From an uncultured Gammaproteobacteria bacterium (GTDB lineage Bacteria > Pseudomonadota > Gammaproteobacteria > Nitrosococcales > Methylophagaceae): a stretch of DNA of 42,092 nucleotides. Shown here piece by piece: positions 6,091 through 14,345 of the stretch (position 1 is its first letter; every line of letters begins with the position of its first letter). The stretch is from assembly GCA_913058195.1 (NCBI GenBank), contig CAJXPP010000002.1, positions 1-42,092 of the forward strand. Reading direction: 5' to 3'. The notes under the pieces were generated by a model. The model saw only the letters and a program-made list of their open reading frames with translations, did not search any database and was not told the DNA's origin. The position numbers and the translations under genes are program-made.

Positions 6091-6609
6091 ATGAAGGCTA
6101 AAAAAAGAGATTTAACGCAAGAGCAGTTAATGTGTATGTTTGATTACGACCATAAAAAAGGGATGTTGTTTAGAAGGTGTTTTTCTAACGGTTTATTTAT
6201 AGGTCTAGAGCGAGCAGGAAGTAGTAATGAATCATGTGGATATAGATATATAGAAATACATGGAATTAATTACCTAGAGCACAGGCTTGTTTGGGTTTAC
6301 GTTACAGGTGCGTGGCCTTTGGACCAATTAGATCACATAAATAAAAAAAGGTTCGATAATAGATTTTCAAACTTAAGGCAGGTTAGCAACTCTGAAAACC
6401 AAAAGAACACCACACTAAGAAAAAGTAATACGTCTGGAATTATGGGTGTTCACGCCAGAAGTGATAACGGCAAATGGTCAGCAAGAATAAACCATGATGG
6501 AGAAAGATACACGCTGGGATCTTTCGATAGTTTTCTTGAGGCTTGTTGCGCTAGAAAATCAGCAGAGGCTAGATTTAGTTATCATATAGATCACGGTAAA
6601 TCATCATGA
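6091..6609 (+). CDS. HNH homing endonuclease (HNH_3 / AP2-type)
   Basis: A 172-residue free-standing homing endonuclease. The HNH core is around residues 60-110 (YLEHRLVWVYVTG, LDQLDHINKKRFDNR, NLRQVSNSENQKN), followed by an AP2-like DNA-binding region (SGIMGVHARSDNGKWSARI, about 117-150). Such genes sit between terminase genes in many phages and spread by cutting alleles that lack them. Its TGA overlaps the large terminase ATG (6606). AAGGTG lies upstream of ATG 6091. I did not see a duplicated terminase end or start around it. Confidence 0.85.
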   Translation: MKAKKRDLTQEQLMCMFDYDHKKGMLFRRCFSNGLFIGLERAGSSNESCGYRYIEIHGINYLEHRLVWVYVTGAWPLDQLDHINKKRFDNRFSNLRQVSNSENQKNTTLRKSNTSGIMGVHARSDNGKWSARINHDGERYTLGSFDSFLEACCARKSAEARFSYHIDHGKSS

Positions 6610-8303
6610 GGAGCTTAGCAAAAAGGCTAGAATTTATAGAGCCTCGGATTTTATCCCAAGCGGGAGCATTAGATAAAACCGTATACGGTATAGTTGATAA
6701 GGTTGATAAGGTTGACGGTGAATTAGTTCCTCATTTCGTTAGGAAGTGGAAAGGAACCATAGGGCATATGGAGCCAACCGATGACAAGCCAACAATATGG
6801 CTCGTAGAAAAGCTAGAGCCTTTAATATTAAAACACAGAAAAGTAAAAGGGGCTTGGGGTGGTCGCGCTGGAACTAAGTCTATTATGGCAATGGATGCCA
6901 TGGTGGGTGAGGTTAACTCTAGCGGTGTTGGTGTGTTTTGTTTGCGTGAAAGAATGAAGTCTATCTCTCAATCAATATACAAAGGCATAAACGGCAGGAT
7001 AAGCGAGTTAAATTTTGCCGGGTTTAATCCTGTCGAATCTAAATGGAAAATAGACCATAGAAGCGGTGGTATAATATCTTTTGGCGGTTTAATGAATGTC
7101 GAAGATATGAAATCTTTATTTAAATATAAGTACTTCTTTCTTGAAGAGGCAGCCAAGACAAGTCAACACGCACTTGATACATTGGGACCTACTTTAAGGG
7201 GCGTTGATGGAGCAGAGCAATGGATGATTTGGAATCCTTTATCAAGCAATGATCCTATGAGCCTAGAGTTTATAGTTCCTTACCAAGAGCATTTTGATAG
7301 ACAAGGTTATTATGAAGATGATCACCATTTAATTATAAAGGTTGGTTATGAAGATAACCCGTTTTTTGAGCATGATAAATCATTGGTTGAAGAGTTCGAA
7401 AAAGACACAGCAAAAGTTAAGGACGGGCGAATGAGCAAGGCTAGATATAATCACATATGGCTAGGTGCGTTTAATGATGATATAGAGAACTCTATCATAA
7501 ACGCTGACTGGTTTGATGCCTGTATTGATGCCCATATAAAGTTAGGGTTTCAACCTAAAGGGGCGATTGTTGTTGGGCATGACCCCGCCGATGTAGGTGG
7601 AGACAAGAAAGGCTATATACAAAGGCATGGCGTAGTATTCACAAAGGCTGAAGAAATAGACTCAGTTAACGCAAATGACGGATTCGACATAGCGTGTAGA
7701 TACGCAAAAGAAGCAAACGCCGATTCTTTTGGTTTTGATGCTGACGGAATGGGAGCGCTATTAAGAAGGCAGGCAGATGACAACTTTAAGGGAACTAAGA
7801 TGCACACCTTTATGTACAAAGGCAGTGAAGGCGTCCATTTGCCTGATGCTATCTTTGATGCATCAGAAAACTACAACATGAAAGGGCAAAAGAAAAACAA
7901 GGACGTATTCAAAAATAAGAAAGCTCAAAACATTGTTTCGTTTGCTGAAAGGTGTAGAAGAACTTGGGAGGCCGTTACTCTTGGTGTATACCATGACCCC
8001 GACACCTTAGTCAGTTTTGCCAGCTACAAAAAAGAAACAGGCGAAGGAATAGACAAGCAAACGATGAGCAAGCTTAGGTCTGAGTGTTGTCGTATGCCAT
8101 TTAAACCAGGTGATACAATAACTTTCTACTCAAAAGAAGAGATGAGAAAGGGTGTTTTACAGCCAGATGGTAGCAAAACTAAGATACCATCGCCTAACCT
8201 GTTCGATGCCGCGGTGCTTTCTTTTGATAAATCAAGTATAATAAATAACATCGAGAAAATAGATGTCAGCACGATACAAACAACAAAAGTTAGTCACTGG
8301 TGA
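6606..8303 (+). CDS. terL: Terminase large subunit
   Basis: The 565-residue ATPase/nuclease that pumps DNA into the prohead. Walker A is GGRAGTKS (about 85-92), Walker B is FFLEE (about 177-181), and a coupling-like motif NPLSSNDP lies near 210-217. The C-terminal RNase H-like nuclease has GHDPADVGG (about 324-332), GFDADGMG (near 378) and a late LFDAAVLSF. The start overlaps the HNH stop (ATGA), so translation is probably coupled. It is directly followed by the portal gene. Confidence 0.93.
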   Translation: MRSLAKRLEFIEPRILSQAGALDKTVYGIVDKVDKVDGELVPHFVRKWKGTIGHMEPTDDKPTIWLVEKLEPLILKHRKVKGAWGGRAGTKSIMAMDAMVGEVNSSGVGVFCLRERMKSISQSIYKGINGRISELNFAGFNPVESKWKIDHRSGGIISFGGLMNVEDMKSLFKYKYFFLEEAAKTSQHALDTLGPTLRGVDGAEQWMIWNPLSSNDPMSLEFIVPYQEHFDRQGYYEDDHHLIIKVGYEDNPFFEHDKSLVEEFEKDTAKVKDGRMSKARYNHIWLGAFNDDIENSIINADWFDACIDAHIKLGFQPKGAIVVGHDPADVGGDKKGYIQRHGVVFTKAEEIDSVNANDGFDIACRYAKEANADSFGFDADGMGALLRRQADDNFKGTKMHTFMYKGSEGVHLPDAIFDASENYNMKGQKKNKDVFKNKKAQNIVSFAERCRRTWEAVTLGVYHDPDTLVSFASYKKETGEGIDKQTMSKLRSECCRMPFKPGDTITFYSKEEMRKGVLQPDGSKTKIPSPNLFDAAVLSFDKSSIINNIEKIDVSTIQTTKVSHW

Positions 8304-8307
8304 AAAA

Positions 8308-10455
8308 ATGAAAGAGTTAAAAGACGTTAGGCTTGACCTTAATAATTACATCTCAGCTTACTATGACAGAAATAGAAGTTGTTTAGAGGATTATGAATTT
8401 GCAACTGTTAGCGGGGCAATGTGGAAAGGCTCCTATTCTGAGCAATTCAAAAACAAACCTAAGCCTGAGATTAATAAGATATACGGCTCAATAAATCGCA
8501 TTCTAGGTCAGAAGCAAAGAATGGAGATGAACGCTAAAATTATCTCTAATTCTGACGAAGCAACCGACGAAGGTGCAGACTTATTACAATCAAGATGGCG
8601 CAACGATTTTCAGGCTAGTGACGGTAACGAAGCGTTAAACAACTCAGACCAAGAGGCTTTCTTTAGTGGTTTTGGTGCTTATAAGCTAGTTGCAAAGTAT
8701 GAAGACGAAGAAAACCCAGATTCAGAAAAGCAATATCTTTGTGTTGAGCCTATATACTCAGCTGCTTCATCAGTCGTGTTTAGCCCTTCGGTTAGAAAAG
8801 ATAAAGCCGATTCAAAACAGGCTTGGCATATAATCCGAACCTCACGAAAAGAGGTTGAAGAAGAATTTAACACTGATGTTAACTCTATTAATGCGCAAAT
8901 TGATTGGTTTGATTGGGATACAGACTCAGAAAAAGATATTTACCTAGCTCATTACTATGAGGTAATCGAGAAGAAAATAACTGAGTATGATTTTGGTGGC
9001 GGGTATATCATAACTACCGGTGACGGCATAAAGGATAGCTACGGCAATAAGATAACTCGCGATGACTTAAATGAGATACGCGACATAAGAGAACATAAAA
9101 CAACTAGGCGCAAAGTCAAGTATGTTGAATATGCTTTGATGTCTGGTGATAAGTTCCTAACTAAGCCGGTCAAGCTTCCTTTTAAGCGTGTTCCTGTTAT
9201 TCCTCAGTATGGTTACTACCAAGTTATAAATGGTATTGAATATTATTGTGGCGAAGTAAGAAAGCGCCGCGATCCTCAAATGTTCCTTAATACTTATCAC
9301 TCTGCACTAATGGAGATAATGGCAGCACCTCAAGTTGAAAAGCCAGAGTATACACCTGAGCAAATAGCTAAACATGCAGGACAAAGAAGCCAAGCAGATG
9401 TAGATAACGCAGCTTTCGTTATGTCTGACCCTATATTAAACACTGACGGATCTATAGCGCATGTTGGACCGATAGGAACACAGAAGCCGCCACAAGTCGG
9501 AACTGGCTTGATGGCAGCTGGTCAGCAGTTAGGCTCTGACTTGTTAGATATGGCAGGAACGGGGCAAACAACACTACCAAGCAATGCTAGTGGTGATGCA
9601 GTTCAACAGGTTAATGATAGAAACGATGATGCATTCCAGCCATTAATGCAGAACTCTATCGCAGCTATTAAAACAGCGTGTGAGGTTTGGATTGATGCAG
9701 CCCAAAAGCTTTACTTTAGTAATCAAAGAAGCTTAAGGGTTCAAGCTGTTGATGGCAGTTATTCACAGGTTACTACACTTGAATATGACACTGATGACAA
9801 TGGCGTTTATGGCCCATTTAAAAATAACGCCAAAGGTCGTTACACTGCACAAGTTAAAGTCGGTGAGTCGTATAAATCCAAGAAAGAGGCAGAGCTTGAA
9901 ACAACGCTTAAAATGCTTCAGTTCGCAGATACGAATACCCCACAAGGACAAATGCTGCTTAACCAGGCGATAGTGTCAACTACGGGCGAAGGTGGTGAGC
10001 GCTCACGAAAAGTAGCTAACTATCAAATAATGGATAGCATGATAGCCCTAGGTTTAGACCCTGAGCCAAAAACAGAAGAGGAAAAGCAATACGTTGAGCA
10101 AAAGGTTACGCAGATGCAGCAAGCAGCGCAAAATCAACAGCCGGATGCGGCTATGGTTATGGCACAAGCTGAAATGCTCAAAGGTCAAGCCGACATGTTA
10201 GAACAGCAAAACAGACAGGCAGAGATACAATTGCAAGCAGGTAAAGTCCAAGCTGACGCACAAGGCAAGCAGGTTAAGCAAATGTCTGACGACCAATATA
10301 ACTTCATTAAGGCACAGCAAGACCAACAGAAGATTGATAATAAAGCTTTTGACGATCAACAAAAGAACGCCATCAAACTAACAGAGGTCGAGGTTAATGC
10401 AGGACTAGAACTTAACAAACAAGTTTCTCAGAATGTGGCGGCTACTAATGGATGA
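8308..10455 (+). CDS. P22-type portal protein
   Basis: About 715 residues. It is the dodecameric portal at the unique vertex, through which DNA enters and leaves. The N-terminal part (YYDRNRSCLEDYEFATVSGAMW, KPEINKIYGSINRILGQKQ) matches the P22-like portal family. The C-terminal 120 residues are Gln-rich and helical, like the barrel extension in this family. I chose ATG 8308, four bases after the TerL stop with GGTG upstream; an alternative ATG at 8263 would overlap terL by 41 bases. The size fits P22 gp1 (725 aa). Confidence 0.9.
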   Translation: MKELKDVRLDLNNYISAYYDRNRSCLEDYEFATVSGAMWKGSYSEQFKNKPKPEINKIYGSINRILGQKQRMEMNAKIISNSDEATDEGADLLQSRWRNDFQASDGNEALNNSDQEAFFSGFGAYKLVAKYEDEENPDSEKQYLCVEPIYSAASSVVFSPSVRKDKADSKQAWHIIRTSRKEVEEEFNTDVNSINAQIDWFDWDTDSEKDIYLAHYYEVIEKKITEYDFGGGYIITTGDGIKDSYGNKITRDDLNEIRDIREHKTTRRKVKYVEYALMSGDKFLTKPVKLPFKRVPVIPQYGYYQVINGIEYYCGEVRKRRDPQMFLNTYHSALMEIMAAPQVEKPEYTPEQIAKHAGQRSQADVDNAAFVMSDPILNTDGSIAHVGPIGTQKPPQVGTGLMAAGQQLGSDLLDMAGTGQTTLPSNASGDAVQQVNDRNDDAFQPLMQNSIAAIKTACEVWIDAAQKLYFSNQRSLRVQAVDGSYSQVTTLEYDTDDNGVYGPFKNNAKGRYTAQVKVGESYKSKKEAELETTLKMLQFADTNTPQGQMLLNQAIVSTTGEGGERSRKVANYQIMDSMIALGLDPEPKTEEEKQYVEQKVTQMQQAAQNQQPDAAMVMAQAEMLKGQADMLEQQNRQAEIQLQAGKVQADAQGKQVKQMSDDQYNFIKAQQDQQKIDNKAFDDQQKNAIKLTEVEVNAGLELNKQVSQNVAATNG

Positions 10456-10624
10456 TTTAATAGTAGCATTCGCACAAAACAAAGCAGGTAAGCGCTATTT
10501 GTTAGGTGTGTTCGATGATAAAAAGATACTCAAACGAGCTTATGATAACTTTAACCAAAAGGTAGGCGGAGAGGTTGCACTTGTTACCACTAACCTAAAT
10601 CAATCAGGATTGTTTGAGATATAA
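10448..10624 (+). CDS. Small hypothetical protein (58 aa)
   Basis: A 58-residue soluble protein that starts inside the end of the portal gene (overlap 8 nt) and is followed by a terminator. Family not recognised. Start ATG 10448 is chosen because upstream in-frame codons lie deeper in the portal gene without a ribosome-binding site. It is likely co-translated with the portal. Confidence 0.6.
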   Translation: MDDLIVAFAQNKAGKRYLLGVFDDKKILKRAYDNFNQKVGGEVALVTTNLNQSGLFEI

Positions 10625-10626
10625 CC

Positions 10627-10650
10627 AAAACGCCTTGGCTGGCGTTTTTT
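10627..10650 (+). terminator. Rho-independent terminator after portal
   Basis: AAAACGCC - TTGGCT - GGCGTTTT with a T run to 10650. It separates the terminase/portal unit from the scaffold/coat unit. Confidence 0.85.
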
Positions 10651-10724
10651 ATTGCCTAAAATATAGCGATTCCCACTATTAATAAGTAGCCAATTTAACC
10701 AAGTTGGTATTTATCACTAACTAA

Positions 10725-10790
10725 TGGTAAAATACACCTACCTATCAACGAGGGGTTATAGCTCGTTTTTTCGTTCACCATATGACGAGG
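10725..10790 (+). promoter_or_regulatory. Extended -10 promoter and leader of scaffold/coat operon
   Basis: TGGTAAAAT (10725-10733), with TTGGTA 18 bases before the -10 hexamer as a possible -35. The leader holds ACGAG (10748-10752), CTCGT (10762-10766) followed by T residues, and a second ACGAGG (10785-10790) that contains the scaffold ribosome-binding site. The central CTCGT could pair with either copy. Confidence 0.5.
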
Positions 10791-10799
10791 ATATTAAAT

Positions 10800-11723
10800 A
10801 TGGATACTGGTAATGCAATCGAGACTAAAGAAGAAGCTAATCAACCTGTAGATTCTGTGGTAGAAAATACAGAGGCAACCGAGGCTAAACCACAAGCCGA
10901 GGCAACAGAAGAGCAAGAACTTTATGTTGATGATAGTAGTGACGACCAAGAATCAAGTCACAAGAATGAAATGTCGCAGGCTCAAGCTTACGCAGCATTT
11001 CAAAAGAAAAAGAAGCAATCTGCACAACGCAAGAAAGATTTAGAAGCCGAGCAAGAGAAAGCCAATAAATTACAGGCTGAACTTGACGAGCTAAAAGCTA
11101 CTGTTGGAAAGATAACAAAGGGTAAGCCGCCAACGCTTGAGCAATTCGATTATGATGAGAGTCAATATCAGAATGCTGTTAAAGAGTATTATAGCGCACC
11201 AGAAACAACGACAACAAAAGCAAATAAAGCAGAGCCTGAGCAGGCTTCAAACCCTGTGAATGACGAAGCTGAGTTTTATCTTTATCAGCGTGAGCAAGAG
11301 TTAACTAAGAAAGTTCCTGGATACGATGCAGCTAAAAGCAATGTAACAGAAATTTTAGCTAAAAAAGGTTTGACCGATACGTCAGGCGCTATCAACTATC
11401 TTTCAGCTATTTCAAAGCAGAAGGGTGTGGATATTGCAAAGGTTATTTTTGCAATAGACAAATCACCTAAGATAATTGATGACTTACTAGCAGCTGGAAA
11501 CAATGCGTTCGCTGTAGCTGACATATTATCGAATGCTGAAAGCAAAGTTAAAACTCGCTCAAAGAAAAAGATTGATTCTGAACCAGAACCCAATATTACT
11601 AACTCTGGCGCGATTAATAGTAACAGCGAAAAGGTTAATCAAGCTCGCAAAAAATGGATAGATAATCCAAATGCGGCAAACTATAACGCTTATCAATCCG
11701 CCAAAAACAAAAAAGGTGAATAA
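10800..11723 (+). CDS. Scaffolding protein
   Basis: A 307-residue, acidic, helical protein with long charged coiled-coil stretches (about 60-110), placed directly before the coat gene. This is the usual position and composition of the scaffold that drives prohead assembly in P22-like phages. The start is ATG 10800, which has GAGGA eight bases upstream; ATG 10782 has none and overlaps that element. The gene ends 2 bases before the coat ATG. Confidence 0.8.
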   Translation: MDTGNAIETKEEANQPVDSVVENTEATEAKPQAEATEEQELYVDDSSDDQESSHKNEMSQAQAYAAFQKKKKQSAQRKKDLEAEQEKANKLQAELDELKATVGKITKGKPPTLEQFDYDESQYQNAVKEYYSAPETTTTKANKAEPEQASNPVNDEAEFYLYQREQELTKKVPGYDAAKSNVTEILAKKGLTDTSGAINYLSAISKQKGVDIAKVIFAIDKSPKIIDDLLAAGNNAFAVADILSNAESKVKTRSKKKIDSEPEPNITNSGAINSNSEKVNQARKKWIDNPNAANYNAYQSAKNKKGE

Positions 11724-11725
11724 AA

Positions 11726-12985
11726 ATGGCTAACGAATTAGCACATGACCTGATGTGTACTTTGTGGGAAGAAACAGCAAAGACAACAGGTATGAAAATG
11801 GCGTTATCTCGCGACTTAGAAACTTGGAATATGGGTGGCGATAGCGACTCAGACCGAGCAGCTGACGCGCCTGATAACTCAAACACTGGCGGTTCAGACC
11901 GTGAATATATCCCACAAGAGTATCGTTTTGAGACTCAAGACGGGATTGTTTCATCTGATTCAGATTTCCAAGATTTAGTAGACCGTATGATCCCTATTAA
12001 TCGCGGTAAATCTAAACGAGTTCTTGCAAGCATTGACGCTAAGGGTTTACGTGACCCACGACGTCGCGCAAAAGTAGCTCAAGGTATGGCGCGAGACTTA
12101 GCTAACGCTATCGACTTACTTTGCTATCAAACCATGATCAACAGTTCAACTATGGTTATTCAAAACCCTAACGCTTTTGATTTCCAACAAGGTATTGATG
12201 CTGAAGTGTTAATGCTTAACTATGGTCTTGGCGCTTACGATAAGAAACTATTCTTGTCTAACAAAGATTACGCCAATGTAGCTAAAGACTTAGGGCAAGC
12301 GTCACGTGAGACTATGGTTAATGACGCATGGTCACGCGCTCAGATTCCTGATCTAGCAACGTTTGACACCATGCGAAGCGATTACCTTGTTAACTTGCCA
12401 TTAAGCTCAGCGGCTGGTGTTACAGTTAATGGGACGCAAGAGCATACAGTAGCAACTTATGACGCTAATGACTTTTACCTTGATAACCGCTCAATGACGT
12501 TAAACTTGACAGGTGCCACTACTGCTAACATGCCAGTAGGTACTAAGTTTACTATTGATGGTGTTAACTTCCTTCACCCTGAAACGCGTGAAGACACAGG
12601 CGAGCTATTAACCCTAACTGTTGTCACTGCATCTAACGGCGCTCCAGTTGTTCAACCTGCAATTGTTGCTACTGGCCCATACCGTAACGCGAGTGCTGCC
12701 GCTGGTGCTGCCGCTGCTGTAACAGTGTTAAACATCGCAAACTCTAACCCTTCTCTTTTCTATACTCCAGAGTCTACGGTTTTAGTTCCAGGTACTTTAC
12801 CAGTTCCTAGTGATGGTGCAGGCGTAACAGCTATTGACGCTGTAACCGAGCAAGGCTTACCGATGCGTATGACTTACAAGTATGACTTTCATGAAGAGCG
12901 CTTTGACATTAAAGCATTAGTGTTCTTTGATGTGCAGGTTGTATACCCTAACCAAGTAGGCGCGATTTTGAGTAATCAAACCTAA
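11726..12985 (+). CDS. Major coat protein (P22 gp5-like)
   Basis: A 419-residue HK97-fold capsid protein of the P22 coat family. The recognisable start is MANELAHDLM..LWEETAKT; it has the long N-terminal helix, the ADFDLxx-equivalent RMIPINRGKS region, and the ARDLANAIDLLCY helix. Between about 230 and 350 lie beta-rich insertions, including an Ala-rich stretch (SAAAGAAAAVTV). Length is close to P22 gp5 (430 aa). An extended -10 motif and a hairpin follow its stop. Confidence 0.92.
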   Translation: MANELAHDLMCTLWEETAKTTGMKMALSRDLETWNMGGDSDSDRAADAPDNSNTGGSDREYIPQEYRFETQDGIVSSDSDFQDLVDRMIPINRGKSKRVLASIDAKGLRDPRRRAKVAQGMARDLANAIDLLCYQTMINSSTMVIQNPNAFDFQQGIDAEVLMLNYGLGAYDKKLFLSNKDYANVAKDLGQASRETMVNDAWSRAQIPDLATFDTMRSDYLVNLPLSSAAGVTVNGTQEHTVATYDANDFYLDNRSMTLNLTGATTANMPVGTKFTIDGVNFLHPETREDTGELLTLTVVTASNGAPVVQPAIVATGPYRNASAAAGAAAAVTVLNIANSNPSLFYTPESTVLVPGTLPVPSDGAGVTAIDAVTEQGLPMRMTYKYDFHEERFDIKALVFFDVQVVYPNQVGAILSNQT

Positions 12986-12986
12986 G

Positions 12987-12995
12987 TGTTACAAT
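12987..12995 (+). promoter_or_regulatory. Extended -10 promoter TGTTACAAT
   Basis: TGTTACAAT directly follows the coat stop codon and belongs to the TGnTAnAAT motif set. Expected transcription would begin just before the hairpin at 13013-13038, so that hairpin may be part of the leader rather than only a terminator. Confidence 0.4.
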
Positions 12996-13012
12996 ATACT
13001 TAGTAAGTTAAT

Positions 13013-13038
13013 AAAGGTCGGCTTATGTCGGCCTTTTT
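13013..13038 (+). terminator. Terminator-type hairpin after coat gene
   Basis: A ten-pair stem (13013-13022 with 13027-13036, including two G-T pairs), TTAT loop, and a short T run. It probably attenuates transcription from the coat gene into the tail genes. Confidence 0.75.
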
Positions 13039-13056
13039 ATTTTGTGGAGAAATATC

Positions 13057-13239
13057 ATGATCAACATCTTTAAATCTGGCGGGCCTTGGAAGAAAGACGG
13101 GAAAGAGTACACTGTAAAATCAATCAACTCAGAAGATAAAGTCAAATTTTTGTCTGATGGTTGGGTTTCTAGTCTTGACGAGGTTAAGGCCAAAAAAAAA
13201 GCTAAAACCAAGGTGAAGCAAGATGATAACAAAGAATGA
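13057..13239 (+). CDS. Small basic protein (60 aa)
   Basis: A 60-residue protein with an N-terminal GGPWKKDGKEYTV region and a Lys-rich C-terminal tail (KAKKKAKTKVKQ). Start ATG 13057 has GGAGA upstream. It overlaps the following gp4-like gene by 17 bases. It resembles short head proteins found between coat and tail-factor genes, but the family is not certain. The tail contains a run of nine A (about 13192-13200). Confidence 0.7.
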   Translation: MINIFKSGGPWKKDGKEYTVKSINSEDKVKFLSDGWVSSLDEVKAKKKAKTKVKQDDNKE

Positions 13240-13945
13240 TTTAGTTCTTAGTGCATTTGAAGAGTTAAGGATTAGCGGGATAACTGTTAAGCCTTCACCG
13301 TCAGAGGTTGCATCAGCAATAAAGCGACTTGATAGCATGATTCTAGGTTGGCAAAACAAAGGTTTGTGTCTTAGTTATGTTCGCTCTGCTGGTTTTAGTG
13401 ATGTTGACCCGAACCAAGATAGTGGACTTAATGACGTAAATGCTAACGCTGTGATTACAAACCTAGCTAAGACGCTATGTCCTGCATATGGTAAAACATT
13501 ACACCCTGACACAAGGGTTGAGGCTAGAACATCTTATTTAGGTCTGTTTAGCTCTGACTTAACTATGAGAGAATCAAACCCTTACTTACCTACCGGTAGT
13601 GGGCACTCTTTTGGTTATGGATATAATGACAGGTTTAGGTTTCAGAGTGCAGATAAAAACGCACCTGAAAACTGCGAGACTATTGATATTAAAGTTGGTG
13701 AGGTTGACTTTTACCCTGTAGACTTTAACCCGTACTTAAACGAGGTTGACGGTGATGTCATAGCAAGCTATGCCGTAGAAGATGGTCAAGGTGTCGAGGT
13801 TTTATCTCATGCTGAAGCTGAAGGTGTAATAACTTTAGAGGCTAAAGGATTAACAGTTGGTTTTGCACCTATCAAAATTACCGTTACAACTTCGAGCAAT
13901 AGAGTTAACCCAGAAACAATTAACTTTAACGTTGTATCAACATAG
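13223..13945 (+). CDS. P22 gp4-like tail accessory factor
   Basis: 240 residues. The first ~150 match the P22 gp4 (head-completion/tail accessory) family: ITKNDLVLSAFEELRISG, the helical IKRLDSMILGWQNKGL, and NLAKTLCPAYGK. gp4 proteins attach to the portal and close the packaged head. Residues ~160-240 form an Ig-like beta domain (EVDGDVIASYAVEDGQGVEV...) that P22 gp4 (166 aa) lacks, so this is an extended version. It is followed directly by an extended -10 promoter. Confidence 0.85.
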   Translation: MITKNDLVLSAFEELRISGITVKPSPSEVASAIKRLDSMILGWQNKGLCLSYVRSAGFSDVDPNQDSGLNDVNANAVITNLAKTLCPAYGKTLHPDTRVEARTSYLGLFSSDLTMRESNPYLPTGSGHSFGYGYNDRFRFQSADKNAPENCETIDIKVGEVDFYPVDFNPYLNEVDGDVIASYAVEDGQGVEVLSHAEAEGVITLEAKGLTVGFAPIKITVTTSSNRVNPETINFNVVST

Positions 13946-14060
13946 TGCTATAATGAATTTGTCCTAGTGTCGGGCTAGGGCAAGTTAAGCGCGTTTAACA
14001 CCCACCCCGACTAAACACCCCGACTAAAATTAACCCCGACGAAGCATTGAAGCTATAACT
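13946..14060 (+). promoter_or_regulatory. Promoter TGCTATAAT and pseudoknot-type leader
   Basis: The extended -10 TGCTATAAT (13946-13954) is followed by a structured leader. A 7-bp hairpin (13961-13967 / 13975-13981) presents the loop TGTCGGG (13968-13974). Three CCCCGAC copies follow (14005-14011, 14018-14024, 14034-14040), each able to pair with GTCGGG in that loop. A small GTTAA/TTAAC hairpin lies between. The leader precedes the fibre-gene block. Confidence 0.55.
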
Positions 14061-14075
14061 TTAAGGGGTTTTTTT

Positions 14076-14345
14076 ATGGCTACCTCACTACCTCCTGTGA
14101 TACTACCGAGAAACAAATGGGTAGACATATACGCAGAAACTGGGATAACACCCGGAACATCAATCATAATTCAGAATATCGGCAAAGATGAGGTTGTATT
14201 AACCGAATCCGCAACAGAGCCTACTACTGGTTATGGGCACAACAAATTACCAAGCAGACAGTTCTTTACTAATGGAACTGGTAACGTTGGCGCATGGGCT
14301 TACACTGCGAGAGGCTCTAAGCTTCAAGTGGAGGTGTCCTCATGA
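14076..14345 (+). CDS. Hypothetical beta protein (89 aa)
   Basis: An 89-residue beta-rich protein (GTSIIIQNIGKDEVVLTE, ending GSKLQVEVSS). Such short proteins often precede fibre genes in related phages as structural partners, but I do not recognise a named family. ATG 14076 follows AAGGGG. The stop overlaps the next gene's ATG by 4 bases (ATGA), indicating coupling to the large fibre gene. Confidence 0.7.
   Translation: MATSLPPVILPRNKWVDIYAETGITPGTSIIIQNIGKDEVVLTESATEPTTGYGHNKLPSRQFFTNGTGNVGAWAYTARGSKLQVEVSS

Noticed and set aside
14005..14040. CRISPR-type repeats CCCCGAC
   Set aside because: Repeats are only 7 bp with 6-9 bp between them; no spacers or cas genes.
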